From: Burkholderiales bacterium
Lineage (GTDB): Bacteria > Pseudomonadota > Gammaproteobacteria > Burkholderiales > SG8-41
Direction of reading: 5' to 3'
DNA length: 64,000 bases
Assembly: GCA_030683105.1 (NCBI GenBank)
Contig: JAUXMZ010000046.1
Location: 1-64,000 of the forward strand
Shown: piece by piece, positions 1 to 8,941 of the stretch
Numbering within the stretch: the stretch's first letter is position 1
Layout of the letters: each line of letters starts with the position of its first letter
Notes under the pieces: generated by a model
Told to the model about the DNA's origin: nothing
Database searches by the model: none
The model's input: only the letters and a program-made list of their open reading frames with translations
Position numbers and translations under genes: made by a program

Positions 1-360
1 TCGGGTTCGCACAACACAGCCCCCAAAAAAGAGAAGCACCGATCTTCGCTCTCCCGCGTACTTGCCAGTCCCTGCACAGTACCAGGGGTATGCGATCTCA
101 TGCTTCCCACCCTACTACAACCCCATTTTCCGACATACAAGGGGTCGGGGGAGAGGGTTCGAACGCCGATCAAACCAACATCAAAAGCTTTTGCCAATAA
201 TTAATCTAATAAAAACAATAATTTATGATATTTCCCGTGTAATTTCAACCTAGAATTTCAGATTTTTATCGGCGTTTATCGGCGGCTAATATTTTGATTT
301 TGTTGCGGGTTCTTAGCGCCTTTGGGGTTCCGCTTTAAGGCTTTGCGCAGAAGCGCAGAA
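1..360. other. Intergenic stretch, no gene recognised
   Basis: No convincing gene is seen in this stretch. The short open frame at 62-253 has no recognisable product, no good ribosome-binding site and unusual composition. Positions 195-290 are AT-rich, and the motif TTATCGGCG occurs twice near 265-285. A small hairpin, TGCGC-agaa-GCGCA, lies near 344-357. The region lies downstream of the rpoH terminator, so it probably belongs to the flank of an unseen neighbour. Confidence 0.5.
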
Positions 361-388
361 ATAAAAAAGCCCCGGGCTCGCCGGGGCT
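361..388 (-). terminator. Rho-independent terminator of rpoH
   Basis: An 8-bp perfect stem, AGCCCCGG (368-375) and CCGGGGCT (381-388), has a 5-nt loop. Read on the minus strand it is followed by a run of six T (363-368), then AT. It begins 24 nt past the rpoH stop and is oriented to end rpoH transcription. Confidence 0.9.
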
Positions 389-411
389 AGGGTCAGTCAT
401 GAATACCGGGT

Positions 412-1263
412 TTACGCCACCGCGGCCATGTGCCCTTTCATTTTCGCCAGCGCCTTGCTCTCGATCTGGCGTATGCGCTCGGCGGACACGCCGAACTCCT
501 CTGCCAGATCATGCAGGGTTACCGACTGTTTTTCGTTGAGCCAGCGCGCTTCGATGATGCGGCGACTGCGCGCGTCCAGGCCGTCGATCGCTTTGACCAG
601 CCCTTCGCTGCGAAGACGCGCGGTTTGCTCGCGCTCGAGCAGCCGTGCCGGCTCGGCATCTTCCGCGACAAGATAATTGATCGGTGCGAAGGACTCTTCG
701 TCTTCAGCATCCACCGGCTCTAGCGCGACATCGCGGCCGCCAAGACGCGTTTCCATCTCGACCACGTCGCTGGTTTTGACGCCCAGTTGCCGGGCCATGG
801 TGTTGACGTCTTCGGCGCCCATGGTGCCCAGTTTCGGCTTCATGCTGCGCAGATTGAAAAAAAGTTTGCGCTGTGCCTTGGTGGTCGCGATCTTGACGAT
901 GCGCCAGTTGCGCAGCACGAATTCGTGAATTTCGGCGCGTATCCAGTGTATGGCAAACGAGACCAGCCGCACGCCCCGCTCGGGATCGAAGCGCTTGACC
1001 GCTTTCATCAGCCCGATATTGCCTTCCTGGATCAGGTCGGCCTGCGGCAGGCCGTAACCCATGTAACCGCGGGCAACGGACACCACCACCCGCAGGTGCG
1101 ACATGACCAAGTGGCGCGCGGCCTCCAGATCGTCATGCTGGCGCAGGCGACGCCCATACTCCATCTCTTCCTCGAGCGTGAGCAACGGGAAGCTGTTGAC
1201 GGTCTGGATGTAGCTTTCCAGACTGCCCGCTACGGACGGGATCGGCAAAGTGAAAGTAGTCAT
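412..1263 (-). CDS. rpoH: RNA polymerase sigma-32 factor (heat shock)
   Basis: Alternative sigma factor that directs RNA polymerase to heat-shock promoters. The 283-residue protein has the usual RpoH length. It shows sigma region 2 (DLIQEGNIGLMKAVKRFDP, about residues 77-95), the RpoH box QRKLFFNLR (about 131-139) that is diagnostic for sigma-32 rather than RpoD or RpoS, and a region 4 helix-turn-helix near the C-terminus (FGVSAERIRQIESKAL). The ATG at 1263 is preceded by AGAGGAGGGA, a strong ribosome-binding site. It is the last gene of a minus-strand ftsY-ftsE-ftsX-rpoH order, as in other Proteobacteria, but a 154-nt gap with its own CIRCE-like operator suggests an independent promoter. A strong terminator follows. 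Confidence 0.97.
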   Translation of the reverse strand: MTTFTLPIPSVAGSLESYIQTVNSFPLLTLEEEMEYGRRLRQHDDLEAARHLVMSHLRVVVSVARGYMGYGLPQADLIQEGNIGLMKAVKRFDPERGVRLVSFAIHWIRAEIHEFVLRNWRIVKIATTKAQRKLFFNLRSMKPKLGTMGAEDVNTMARQLGVKTSDVVEMETRLGGRDVALEPVDAEDEESFAPINYLVAEDAEPARLLEREQTARLRSEGLVKAIDGLDARSRRIIEARWLNEKQSVTLHDLAEEFGVSAERIRQIESKALAKMKGHMAAVA

Positions 1264-1287
1264 TGTTCCCTCCTCTAGGCGTCAATT

Positions 1288-1314
1288 TTAGCACTCTGGA
1301 TATGAGAGTGCCAG
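1288..1314 (-). promoter_or_regulatory. CIRCE-like operator (HrcA site) upstream of rpoH
   Basis: On the plus strand TTAGCACTC (1288-1296), a 9-nt spacer and GAGTGCCAG (1306-1314) match the CIRCE consensus TTAGCACTC-N9-GAGTGCTAA. The first half is perfect, the spacer length is exact, and the second half matches at 7 of 9 positions. It lies 25 nt upstream of the rpoH start, between the probable promoter and the ribosome-binding site, where bound HrcA would block transcription. The HrcA role is inferred from the motif; hrcA is not in this window. Confidence 0.8.
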
Positions 1315-1417
1315 ATGGCGCTAAAGTTCCATGGCTTCATAGGCTTAGGGTAGATTATTGAGAAAAAATGATCGCAAAACAAGCACTTGGAACTGCATGG
1401 CGCTACGCCGTGCCAGG

Positions 1418-2326
1418 CTAGCGGGGCGTGCTCGCAGACAGGTACCGGTTTACCGACATCCAGGCGCCAAACCAGCCGAGTCCGGCCGAGAATGCGAGCA
1501 GGCTCAGGCTGTCGTCGACGTTCAGGTGACGCAGCTGAAAATTCGCGCCGTAAAGCTGCAACAGATCAGTCAGCCCGCTGTTGAGCAGATAGATGCTGGC
1601 CCAGATGATGGCCCATGCCGCCAGCGCGCCCGCCAGACCGAGCAACGCGCCGAAATATAGAAACGGGCGGCGGATGAAGGTATCGGTCGCGCCGATCAGC
1701 CGCGACACTTCGATTTCGTCACGTTGTGTAAGGATCTGCAGCCGGATAGTGTTAAAGGTGACGGCAACGAGGGCAAAGGCGAGCAAGGTGGTGAGTATCA
1801 GCACTGCGAGCCGGCCCAGCCTGAGCGCAGCCTCCAGACGCTGAGCCCACGCCGTGTCGAGTTGTGCATAAGCGATTTTCGGCCAACGCGAAAATTCGTC
1901 TCGCAGTTTTTCCAGGGCCTGTGTGCCGTTGTCCGCAGCATCGATAACGAATGCGTCGGGCAGAGGATTTTGCCCGAGGCTGGCGATGACGTCGGCCATC
2001 CCGGTGCTGTTCTTGATGTCAGAGAGCGCCTGCTCGCGTGAAATATGGCGAAATTTGCGCACGCCAGGCAGTTGTCCCAGGCGCTTCTCGATCTGCGCAA
2101 TGTCCGCCGGGCCGGCATCGAGCGCGAGGTAGAGGCTGATCTGCGGGTCGGCGGCAAGCTCGCGCGAGAACCCCTGAAGATTGAACAGGCCGACGTAAAA
2201 GCCGGCGGGCAATGCCAGCGCGATGCCGATGACGCCGATGTTGAACAGGCTGGCTACCGGCGTGCGCGCCAGACGCGCGATCACGGCAATCAGGGTACGG
2301 AAGTGCTGAGAAATCCAGATTTTCAT
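1418..2326 (-). CDS. ftsX: Cell division ABC transporter permease FtsX
   Basis: Membrane partner of the FtsE ATPase. FtsEX sits at the septal ring and activates cell-wall hydrolases through its periplasmic loop. The 302 residues show the FtsX plan: a cytoplasmic N-terminus, a first membrane helix at about 25-48, a large periplasmic domain at about 50-165 (LAADPQISLYL, ISREQAL), and three further helices at about 172-195, 220-245 and 270-290 in the MacB/FtsX permease fold. Its start overlaps the ftsE stop by 4 nt (ATGA), so the two are translationally coupled. Confidence 0.96.
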   Translation of the reverse strand: MKIWISQHFRTLIAVIARLARTPVASLFNIGVIGIALALPAGFYVGLFNLQGFSRELAADPQISLYLALDAGPADIAQIEKRLGQLPGVRKFRHISREQALSDIKNSTGMADVIASLGQNPLPDAFVIDAADNGTQALEKLRDEFSRWPKIAYAQLDTAWAQRLEAALRLGRLAVLILTTLLAFALVAVTFNTIRLQILTQRDEIEVSRLIGATDTFIRRPFLYFGALLGLAGALAAWAIIWASIYLLNSGLTDLLQLYGANFQLRHLNVDDSLSLLAFSAGLGWFGAWMSVNRYLSASTPR

Positions 2327-2979
2327 GATGCCGCCAATTCCCCGTGATTCAGCACGATGGCGCGCGGCTTGAGCCGATCACCGAGGTTCTCGTCGTGGGT
2401 GGCGATGATGACGGTGACGCCGACCTGGTTGAACGACGTGAACAAGTCGCCGAGATCGCTGGCATAGGCCGCGTCGAGATTGCCGGTGGGCTCGTCTGCG
2501 AGCAGGATCGCCGGGCGGTGGACGATGGCCCGTGCTATGCACAAGCGCTGTTGTTCGCCGCCGGAGAGCGTGACGGGATAGGCTTTTTCCCTGCTCAGCA
2601 GACCGACCTTGTCGAGTGCTGCGCGCACCCGCTTTTGCGCCTCACGGCGGTCGAAGCCGCGGATATTCAGCGGCAACATCACGTTGTCGAACAGGGTGCG
2701 GTCGAACAGCAGCTTATGGTCCTGAAAAATCAGGCCGAAATTGCGCCGCAGGAAGGGGATGGCGCCGGGTCGCAGCGCCCCCAGATTCTGGCCGTTGATG
2801 ACGATGCTGCCGCTGGTCGGCCGCTCGATGGCTGCAATCAATTTGAGCAGCGTGCTTTTGCCGGCCCCCGAGTGGCCCGTGATGAACACCATTTCCCCCG
2901 TGTTGATCGCGAACGAAATGTTTTTCAGCGCCTCGTAGCCGCCGGGATAGCGCTTGCAGACTCCGCTGAGGGCAATCAT
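2323..2979 (-). CDS. ftsE: Cell division ATP-binding protein FtsE
   Basis: Cytoplasmic ATPase of the FtsEX complex. In 218 residues it carries all ABC motifs: Walker [10 protein letters not shown] (about 35-43), signature LSGGEQQRL (about 138), Walker [13 protein letters not shown], and the H-loop ATHDE. Walker B followed directly by PTGNLD is typical of FtsE/LolD-type ATPases. It lies between ftsY and ftsX in the conserved order and overlaps ftsX by 4 nt. The spacer to ftsY carries an intergenic hairpin repeat. Confidence 0.97.
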   Translation of the reverse strand: MIALSGVCKRYPGGYEALKNISFAINTGEMVFITGHSGAGKSTLLKLIAAIERPTSGSIVINGQNLGALRPGAIPFLRRNFGLIFQDHKLLFDRTLFDNVMLPLNIRGFDRREAQKRVRAALDKVGLLSREKAYPVTLSGGEQQRLCIARAIVHRPAILLADEPTGNLDAAYASDLGDLFTSFNQVGVTVIIATHDENLGDRLKPRAIVLNHGELAAS

Positions 2980-2992
2980 CGGGCAAGAAGGC

Positions 2993-3098
2993 GGGAGGAG
3001 TGAGGCGTGAGGCGTGAGGCGTAAGGCGCAAGGCCCACAAAGCGGCAGGCGCAGGCGAAGTCGGTTTTCCTCCTAACGCCTAACTCTTCACGCCTCAC
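2993..3098. repeat. Intergenic hairpin repeat, GTGAAGG/GTGAGGC family
   Basis: The left arm (2993-3033) is built from degenerate 7-mers of the type GTGAGGC. The right arm (3069-3098) carries the reverse complement form, CGCCTAAC / TTCACGCCTCAC. The two arms can pair across a loop of about 35 nt. It fills the ftsY-ftsE spacer, and its right arm ends a few bases from the ftsY stop. Related elements lie at 29131-29570, 36941-37083 and 42060-42184. Confidence 0.75.
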
Positions 3099-3102
3099 GG
3101 GG

Positions 3103-4062
3103 CTAATCAAGCAGCGCATCCACGAATTCCGCGGCGTTGAACGGCTGCAGGTCTTCCAGGCCTTCGCCGACACCGATAAATCGCATGGGTATGGGCTTAA
3201 GCCCGGTATTGCTGGCGCGCATGTGGGCAATGGCGGCAATGACGCCGCCTTTGGCCGAGCCATCGAGTTTGGTCAGGACCAGGCCGGTGACGTCGAGCGC
3301 ATCATCGAACGCCTTGACCTGGCTCACAGCGTTCTGGCCGGTGTTGGCGTCGAGCACCAACAGCACTTCGTGCGGCGCACCGGGCAGGGCTTTGGCGATC
3401 ACCCGTTTAACTTTCCTGATTTCATCCATCAGGTGCAGTTGTGTTGGCAGGCGGCCTGCCGTGTCCGCGAGCACGATATCAATACCGCGCGCAATGGCGG
3501 CATTGATGGCGTCGTAGATCACGGCCGCGGAGTCCCCTGATTGCTGCGAGATCACGGTCACGTTGTTGCGCTCGCCCCACGCCATGAGCTGTTCGCGCGC
3601 CGCGGCGCGGAACGTGTCTCCGGCGGCCAGCAACACTTTCTTGCCCTGCTTCTGGTAATAATGGGCAAGTTTGCCGATGGAAGTGGTCTTGCCAGCGCCG
3701 TTGACACCCGCCAGCATGATGACGAAAGGCCGGTGACCGCTCACGTCAAGCGGGGTGGCCACCGGCTGCAACAGCTCCAGCAGGACCGCACCCAGCGCCT
3801 CCCTGAGTTGGGCCGCTTCGGAATAGCGCTCGCGCCGGGCGCGGTCTCGCAGCCGTTTCAGCAGATGTCCGGTTGCCGTGACGCCGACATCGGCGCTGAC
3901 CAACACGGTTTCGAGTTCTTCATAAAATGCGTCGTCGAGCTTGCGGCCGGCGCTGAACAGCCCGGTAAGCCGCTGGCGCGTCTGGGACAGCCCCGCCTTG
4001 AGCCGGGCCAGCCAGCCGCCGGTCTGGCTCCCGGCGTTGCGCGATTTAAGGAAACTTAACAT
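3103..4062 (-). CDS. ftsY: Signal recognition particle receptor FtsY
   Basis: SRP receptor GTPase that docks Ffh-ribosome complexes at the inner membrane for co-translational insertion. The 319 residues hold an N-terminal helical N domain (about 20-100) and the G domain: P-loop GVNGAGKTTS (about 118-127), DTFRAAA, DTAGR (about 200) and TKLDG (about 264). The C-terminal FIGVGEGLEDLQPFNAAEFV segment is typical of FtsY. The long acidic A domain of E. coli FtsY is missing, as in many betaproteobacteria. It heads the ftsYEX-rpoH cluster and is divergent from the M16 peptidases, with 135 nt between them. Confidence 0.97.
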   Translation of the reverse strand: MLSFLKSRNAGSQTGGWLARLKAGLSQTRQRLTGLFSAGRKLDDAFYEELETVLVSADVGVTATGHLLKRLRDRARRERYSEAAQLREALGAVLLELLQPVATPLDVSGHRPFVIMLAGVNGAGKTTSIGKLAHYYQKQGKKVLLAAGDTFRAAAREQLMAWGERNNVTVISQQSGDSAAVIYDAINAAIARGIDIVLADTAGRLPTQLHLMDEIRKVKRVIAKALPGAPHEVLLVLDANTGQNAVSQVKAFDDALDVTGLVLTKLDGSAKGGVIAAIAHMRASNTGLKPIPMRFIGVGEGLEDLQPFNAAEFVDALLD

Positions 4063-4197
4063 GAGTTATGCAGTCTGAAGACCTGATTCCGGAGGAATGG
4101 CTGGCGTCGCGGCAAAGAAAAACAATTTTGCGCGACCGGCCTGCCTAATTGGTTACAATTCTAGCCCGAAACCTCACAAACCCGAAGCGATGGCCCG

Positions 4198-5583
4198 ATG
4201 ACAGTTGCTCGATATGTTCTGCGTGGCGCGGTGGTTGCCGCATTTTGGGCAGGTTTTTCCGCGTGTGCTGCGCCCACCGTCACCGAAGTGCATACACTCG
4301 CCAATGGCATGCGCGCCATCGTCAGGCCCGACCATCGTGCGCCGGTGGCCGTGGTCATGCTGTGGTACCGGGTCGGCAGCGTGGATGAATTCAATGGCAC
4401 CACCGGTGTGGCGCACGTGCTCGAGCACATGATGTTCAAGGGCACAAAAAGTGTGCCGGCCGGAGAGTTTTCGAAGATCATCGCCGCCGCCGGCGGCCGC
4501 GACAACGCGTTTACCAGCAAGGACTATACCGGCTACTTCCAGACCCTGCACAAGTCGCAGCTGCCGCTCGCCCTGAAGCTCGAGGCCGACCGCATGGTCA
4601 ACCTGGTGCTGACGCCGGAGGAATTCGCGAAAGAGATCAAGGTGGTGATGGAAGAGCGGCGCTGGCGCACCGATGATCGAGCGCGGTCCATCGCCTACGA
4701 GCAGTTGCTGGCGTCCGCACTGGGCGCCCATCCCTACCGGCGCCCCATCATCGGCTGGATGAGCGACCTGGAAAACATGCGGGTTGAAGACGCGCGCGAG
4801 TTCTATCACCGCTGGTATGCGCCCAACAACGCCATATTGGTAGTGGTGGGCGATGTCGACCCCAAGCAGGTTTTCGCCCTGGCCGAACAGTCGTTCGGAG
4901 GCATCGCGGCCAAGCCCCTGCCTGAGCGTAAGCCGCAAGATGAACCGCCGCAGCTCGGAATCAGACGGATTACCGTTAAAGCGCCAGCCGAACTGCCGTA
5001 TGTGCTGATGGCATACCGCGTACCGGTTCTGCGCGACCCCGAGAATGACTGGGAACCCTATGCACTCGATATGCTGGCAGGCGTGCTGGACGGCAATGAG
5101 GCGGCGCGGCTTAACCGCGTGCTGGTGCGCGAGGAGCAGCTTGTGAGTTCGGCCGGTGCGCATTACGACGGCGTGGCCCGGGGACCGGCGCTGTTTTACC
5201 TGAGCGCGGTGCCGACAGCAGGTAAAACGCCGCTTCAGGCGGAACAGGGGTTGCGCCGCGAACTGCAGAAGATCGCCTCCGACGGCGTATCCGAGGATGA
5301 AATGAAGCGCATCCGGGCCCAGTTGATCGCAAGCCAGGTCTACCAGCGCGATTCGATGTTTTTCCAGGCGCGCGAGATCGGCTCGATAGAGACCACCGGC
5401 CTGTCATACAAGACGCTGGATCTGATGATAGAAAAGCTCAAGCAGGTCACGCCCGCCCAGGTGCAGGCGGTCGCGAAAAAATATTTCAGTGACGATACCC
5501 TGACTGTCGCTTACCTCGATCCGCAGCCGGTCGCCGGTCGGCGCCCGGCTGCACCGCCAGCGGGATTACGTCATGCGCAATAA
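4198..5583 (+). CDS. M16 family zinc metallopeptidase, catalytic subunit
   Basis: Predicted periplasmic insulinase/pitrilysin-type peptidase. The N-terminus (MTVARYVLRGAVVAAF) is a signal peptide ending near AACAAP. The inverted zinc motif H73-V-L-E76-H77 (HVLEHMMFKGT) is intact, with the distal ligand glutamate at about 153 in VMEERRW, at the family spacing of about 75 residues. Length is 461 residues, a two-domain half-enzyme. It overlaps the next M16 gene by 11 nt. The second gene lacks the zinc motif, and such pairs form heterodimers like the mitochondrial processing peptidase. The substrate is unknown. Confidence 0.93.
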   Translation: MTVARYVLRGAVVAAFWAGFSACAAPTVTEVHTLANGMRAIVRPDHRAPVAVVMLWYRVGSVDEFNGTTGVAHVLEHMMFKGTKSVPAGEFSKIIAAAGGRDNAFTSKDYTGYFQTLHKSQLPLALKLEADRMVNLVLTPEEFAKEIKVVMEERRWRTDDRARSIAYEQLLASALGAHPYRRPIIGWMSDLENMRVEDAREFYHRWYAPNNAILVVVGDVDPKQVFALAEQSFGGIAAKPLPERKPQDEPPQLGIRRITVKAPAELPYVLMAYRVPVLRDPENDWEPYALDMLAGVLDGNEAARLNRVLVREEQLVSSAGAHYDGVARGPALFYLSAVPTAGKTPLQAEQGLRRELQKIASDGVSEDEMKRIRAQLIASQVYQRDSMFFQAREIGSIETTGLSYKTLDLMIEKLKQVTPAQVQAVAKKYFSDDTLTVAYLDPQPVAGRRPAAPPAGLRHAQ

Positions 5584-6904
5584 CCGTCGTCTGATCTGGC
5601 TTGCGGCCGCAGCAGCGGCCCTGATGCTGGCGGCACAGGCTCACGCCATCCTGCCCATACAGCACTGGCAGGCTAAAAGCGGCGCGCGCGTTTATTTCGT
5701 CGAGAACCGCAATTTGCCGATGTTCGACCTTTCCGTCGAGTTTCCCGCCGGCGCAGCCTACGACACCAGGGAGAAATCAGGCGCGGCAGGCATGACCAGC
5801 CAGTTGCTGCGGCTGGGCGCCGGCGGCATGAGCGAGGACGAGATTGCGCGCCAGCTCGCCGATGTCGGCGCGCAGATGTCGCCGCAGTTCGAGGCCGACC
5901 GCGCCGGGCTGGCCCTGCGCACGTTGTCCAGTGCGGCCGAGCGCAAGCAGGCGCTCGATGTCTATGCCCGCGTCCTGCAGCGGCCGGAATTTCCGGCGGC
6001 AGTGCTGGAGCGCGAGAAAATCCGGTTGATCAGCGCGCTCAAGGAAGCGGACACCAAACCCGATACCATCGCGGCATTGTCGTTCTACCGCCTGGTTTTC
6101 CGCGAGCACCCCTATGCGCTGCGCTCATCCGGTGAAGTAGATACGGTCAGTGCGCTTACACGCGGGGATCTGGTCGAATTTTACCGGCGCCATTACGTGG
6201 CGCAACAGGCGGTGGTGGCGATTATCGGCGATCTTTCCCGTGAAGAAGCGGCGGCGATTGCAGAACAGGTTACTGCCGGCCTGCCGCAGTCCGCGGGCGT
6301 CGAATTCACGCTGCCGCCGGTCGCCGAGCTCAGCGCGGGCAGCACGCGCATCATCGCGCATCCGGCGCTGCAGAGCCATATCATGATCGGCGCACCCGGC
6401 GTACGCCGCGATGACCCGGATTATTTCACCCTGTTTGTCGGCAACCACGTGCTGGGCGGAGGCGGGTTTACGTCGCGCATCACCGAGGAAGTGCGTCAGA
6501 AGCGCGGCCTTGCCTATTCCTCCTACAGTTATTTCGCGCCGCAGTTGCAGCGCGGTCCGTTCCTGATCGGCATGCAGACCCAGCGTGATCAGGCGCAGGA
6601 AGCGCTCGCGGTAGTGCGAAAGACGCTGCGTGATTTCATCGATGATGGTCCGACTGAAAAAGAACTGACGGCAGCGAAGCAAAATATCGTCGGCGGGTTC
6701 CCGTTGCGCATAGACAGCAACCGCAAGATCCACGGGTATCTCGCGTTGATCGGATTTTACCGGCTGCCGCTGACCTACCTCGATGACTTCGTTAAAAATG
6801 TCGAAAACGTCAGTGTTGCCGGCATCAAAAGCGCGTTCGCGCGGCGCATCGATCCGGACAAGCTGGTGACCGTAGTGGTCGGCGCCGCTGAAGAGGCCAA
6901 ATGA
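5573..6904 (+). CDS. M16 family protein, non-catalytic partner
   Basis: Second half of the M16 pair. A signal peptide (LIWLAAAAAALMLAAQAHA) precedes the domain. At the position of HxxEH the sequence reads AGMTSQLLRLG, so zinc ligands are absent. The substrate-binding R/Y-type segment KRGLAYSSYSYF near residue 320 is kept, as in non-catalytic partners. It is 443 residues long, overlaps the catalytic gene by 11 nt and is probably co-translated. It most likely shapes the closed chamber with the upstream protein. Confidence 0.92.
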   Translation: MRNNRRLIWLAAAAAALMLAAQAHAILPIQHWQAKSGARVYFVENRNLPMFDLSVEFPAGAAYDTREKSGAAGMTSQLLRLGAGGMSEDEIARQLADVGAQMSPQFEADRAGLALRTLSSAAERKQALDVYARVLQRPEFPAAVLEREKIRLISALKEADTKPDTIAALSFYRLVFREHPYALRSSGEVDTVSALTRGDLVEFYRRHYVAQQAVVAIIGDLSREEAAAIAEQVTAGLPQSAGVEFTLPPVAELSAGSTRIIAHPALQSHIMIGAPGVRRDDPDYFTLFVGNHVLGGGGFTSRITEEVRQKRGLAYSSYSYFAPQLQRGPFLIGMQTQRDQAQEALAVVRKTLRDFIDDGPTEKELTAAKQNIVGGFPLRIDSNRKIHGYLALIGFYRLPLTYLDDFVKNVENVSVAGIKSAFARRIDPDKLVTVVVGAAEEAK

Positions 6905-6911
6905 ATCTCTG

Positions 6912-7100
6912 GCCACAGAGAACACAGAGAACACAGAGAATACAAAGTATTTTTGCCGGGGAAGTAAATCTATGGCGGTTTCTAGGCGCCTTCCCTAAAG
7001 GCACCCGTCAAGCGGGTGTTAAAAAGAACGGGTATTGAAAAGAATCCTCTGTGTTCTCTGTGTACCCGTCAAGCGGGTATTGAAAAGAACCCTCTGTGGC
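6912..7100. repeat. Intergenic hairpin repeat, CACAGAG/CTCTGTG family, with internal duplication
   Basis: The left arm (6912-6940) is GCCACAGAG-type tandem units. The matching CTCTGTG arm is split: one part lies at 7046-7062, and the terminal CTCTGTGGC ends at 7100. Between the parts a small unit, ACCCGTCAAGCGGGT plus GTATTGAAAAGAA-like sequence, occurs twice (around 7003 and 7064). Each copy contains a short palindrome. The element separates the M16 genes from rsmD. Confidence 0.75.
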
Positions 7101-7122
7101 TTAAGTTTTTTGCGGATTTAAG

Positions 7123-8432
<1,310 letters not shown>

Positions 8433-8941
8433 ACGTCAGGCGGATACGCAGGTGGTTACCTCATCCATCCGTATTCATCCTCATGCCCCAACTGCTGGCA
8501 GCGTGGGTGGAATTATATAAGTACCTGATAATATTGGTATTATAATGTTGTGCCGTGGGCAGCCCGGCGGCTGGTCACTTTCTCTTGCGCGGCCAAGAGA
8601 AAGTAACCAAAGAGAGGCCGCCCAGGTTCGCCGCACCCACTGGGTGTAACCCTGCGCTGCTCGACAATCCGGCTTGCCGGGAGTTTTCGGTTTATACCCT
8701 TCACCCTTCACTCCTCACCCTTCACCGCATTTAGGCGCTGCTCGGCGTCTCTCATGGGTCCGGAAATCAGCGTTGCAGCTAGGGGAGATTGGGACGCAGT
8801 GAATAACACTTCAAGGCATAATGCAGGTCGGGGAGGTGGCACTTCGTCCAACGTAACGTCGTGAGTCGGGAATTTACACATCTCTACCGACGAGATAATT
8901 GACCATGCATCTGTTTGTGTACCCATGAGTCACAACAATAA
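8433..8941. other. Long spacer at the left edge of the restriction block
   Basis: About 500 nt without a supported gene, separating core genes from hsdM. It contains the hairpin at 8573-8608 and, at 8699-8724, a one-armed run of TTCACCC/TTCACTC units from the GTGAAGG repeat family. Open frames on the minus strand here have no recognisable similarity and weak starts. Composition falls in AT-rich patches near 8510-8550. This looks like the junction where the hsd block joined the chromosome. Confidence 0.5.
8573..8608. repeat. Inverted repeat, dispersed CAAGAGAAAGTAACC type
   Basis: GGTCACTTTCTCTTG (8573-8587) and CAAGAGAAAGTAACC (8594-8608) form a 15-bp stem with one mismatch and a 6-nt loop. 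I recall similar TTTCTTTGGTTACTTTCT-type hairpins as dispersed repeats in Proteobacteria; that recall is not checked here. No T-run follows, so it is not an obvious terminator. Confidence 0.6.

Noticed and set aside
155-175. GGGTTCGAAC resembling a tRNA T-arm
   Set aside because: The bases on each side do not form a 5-bp T stem and no acceptor, D or anticodon arm is present.
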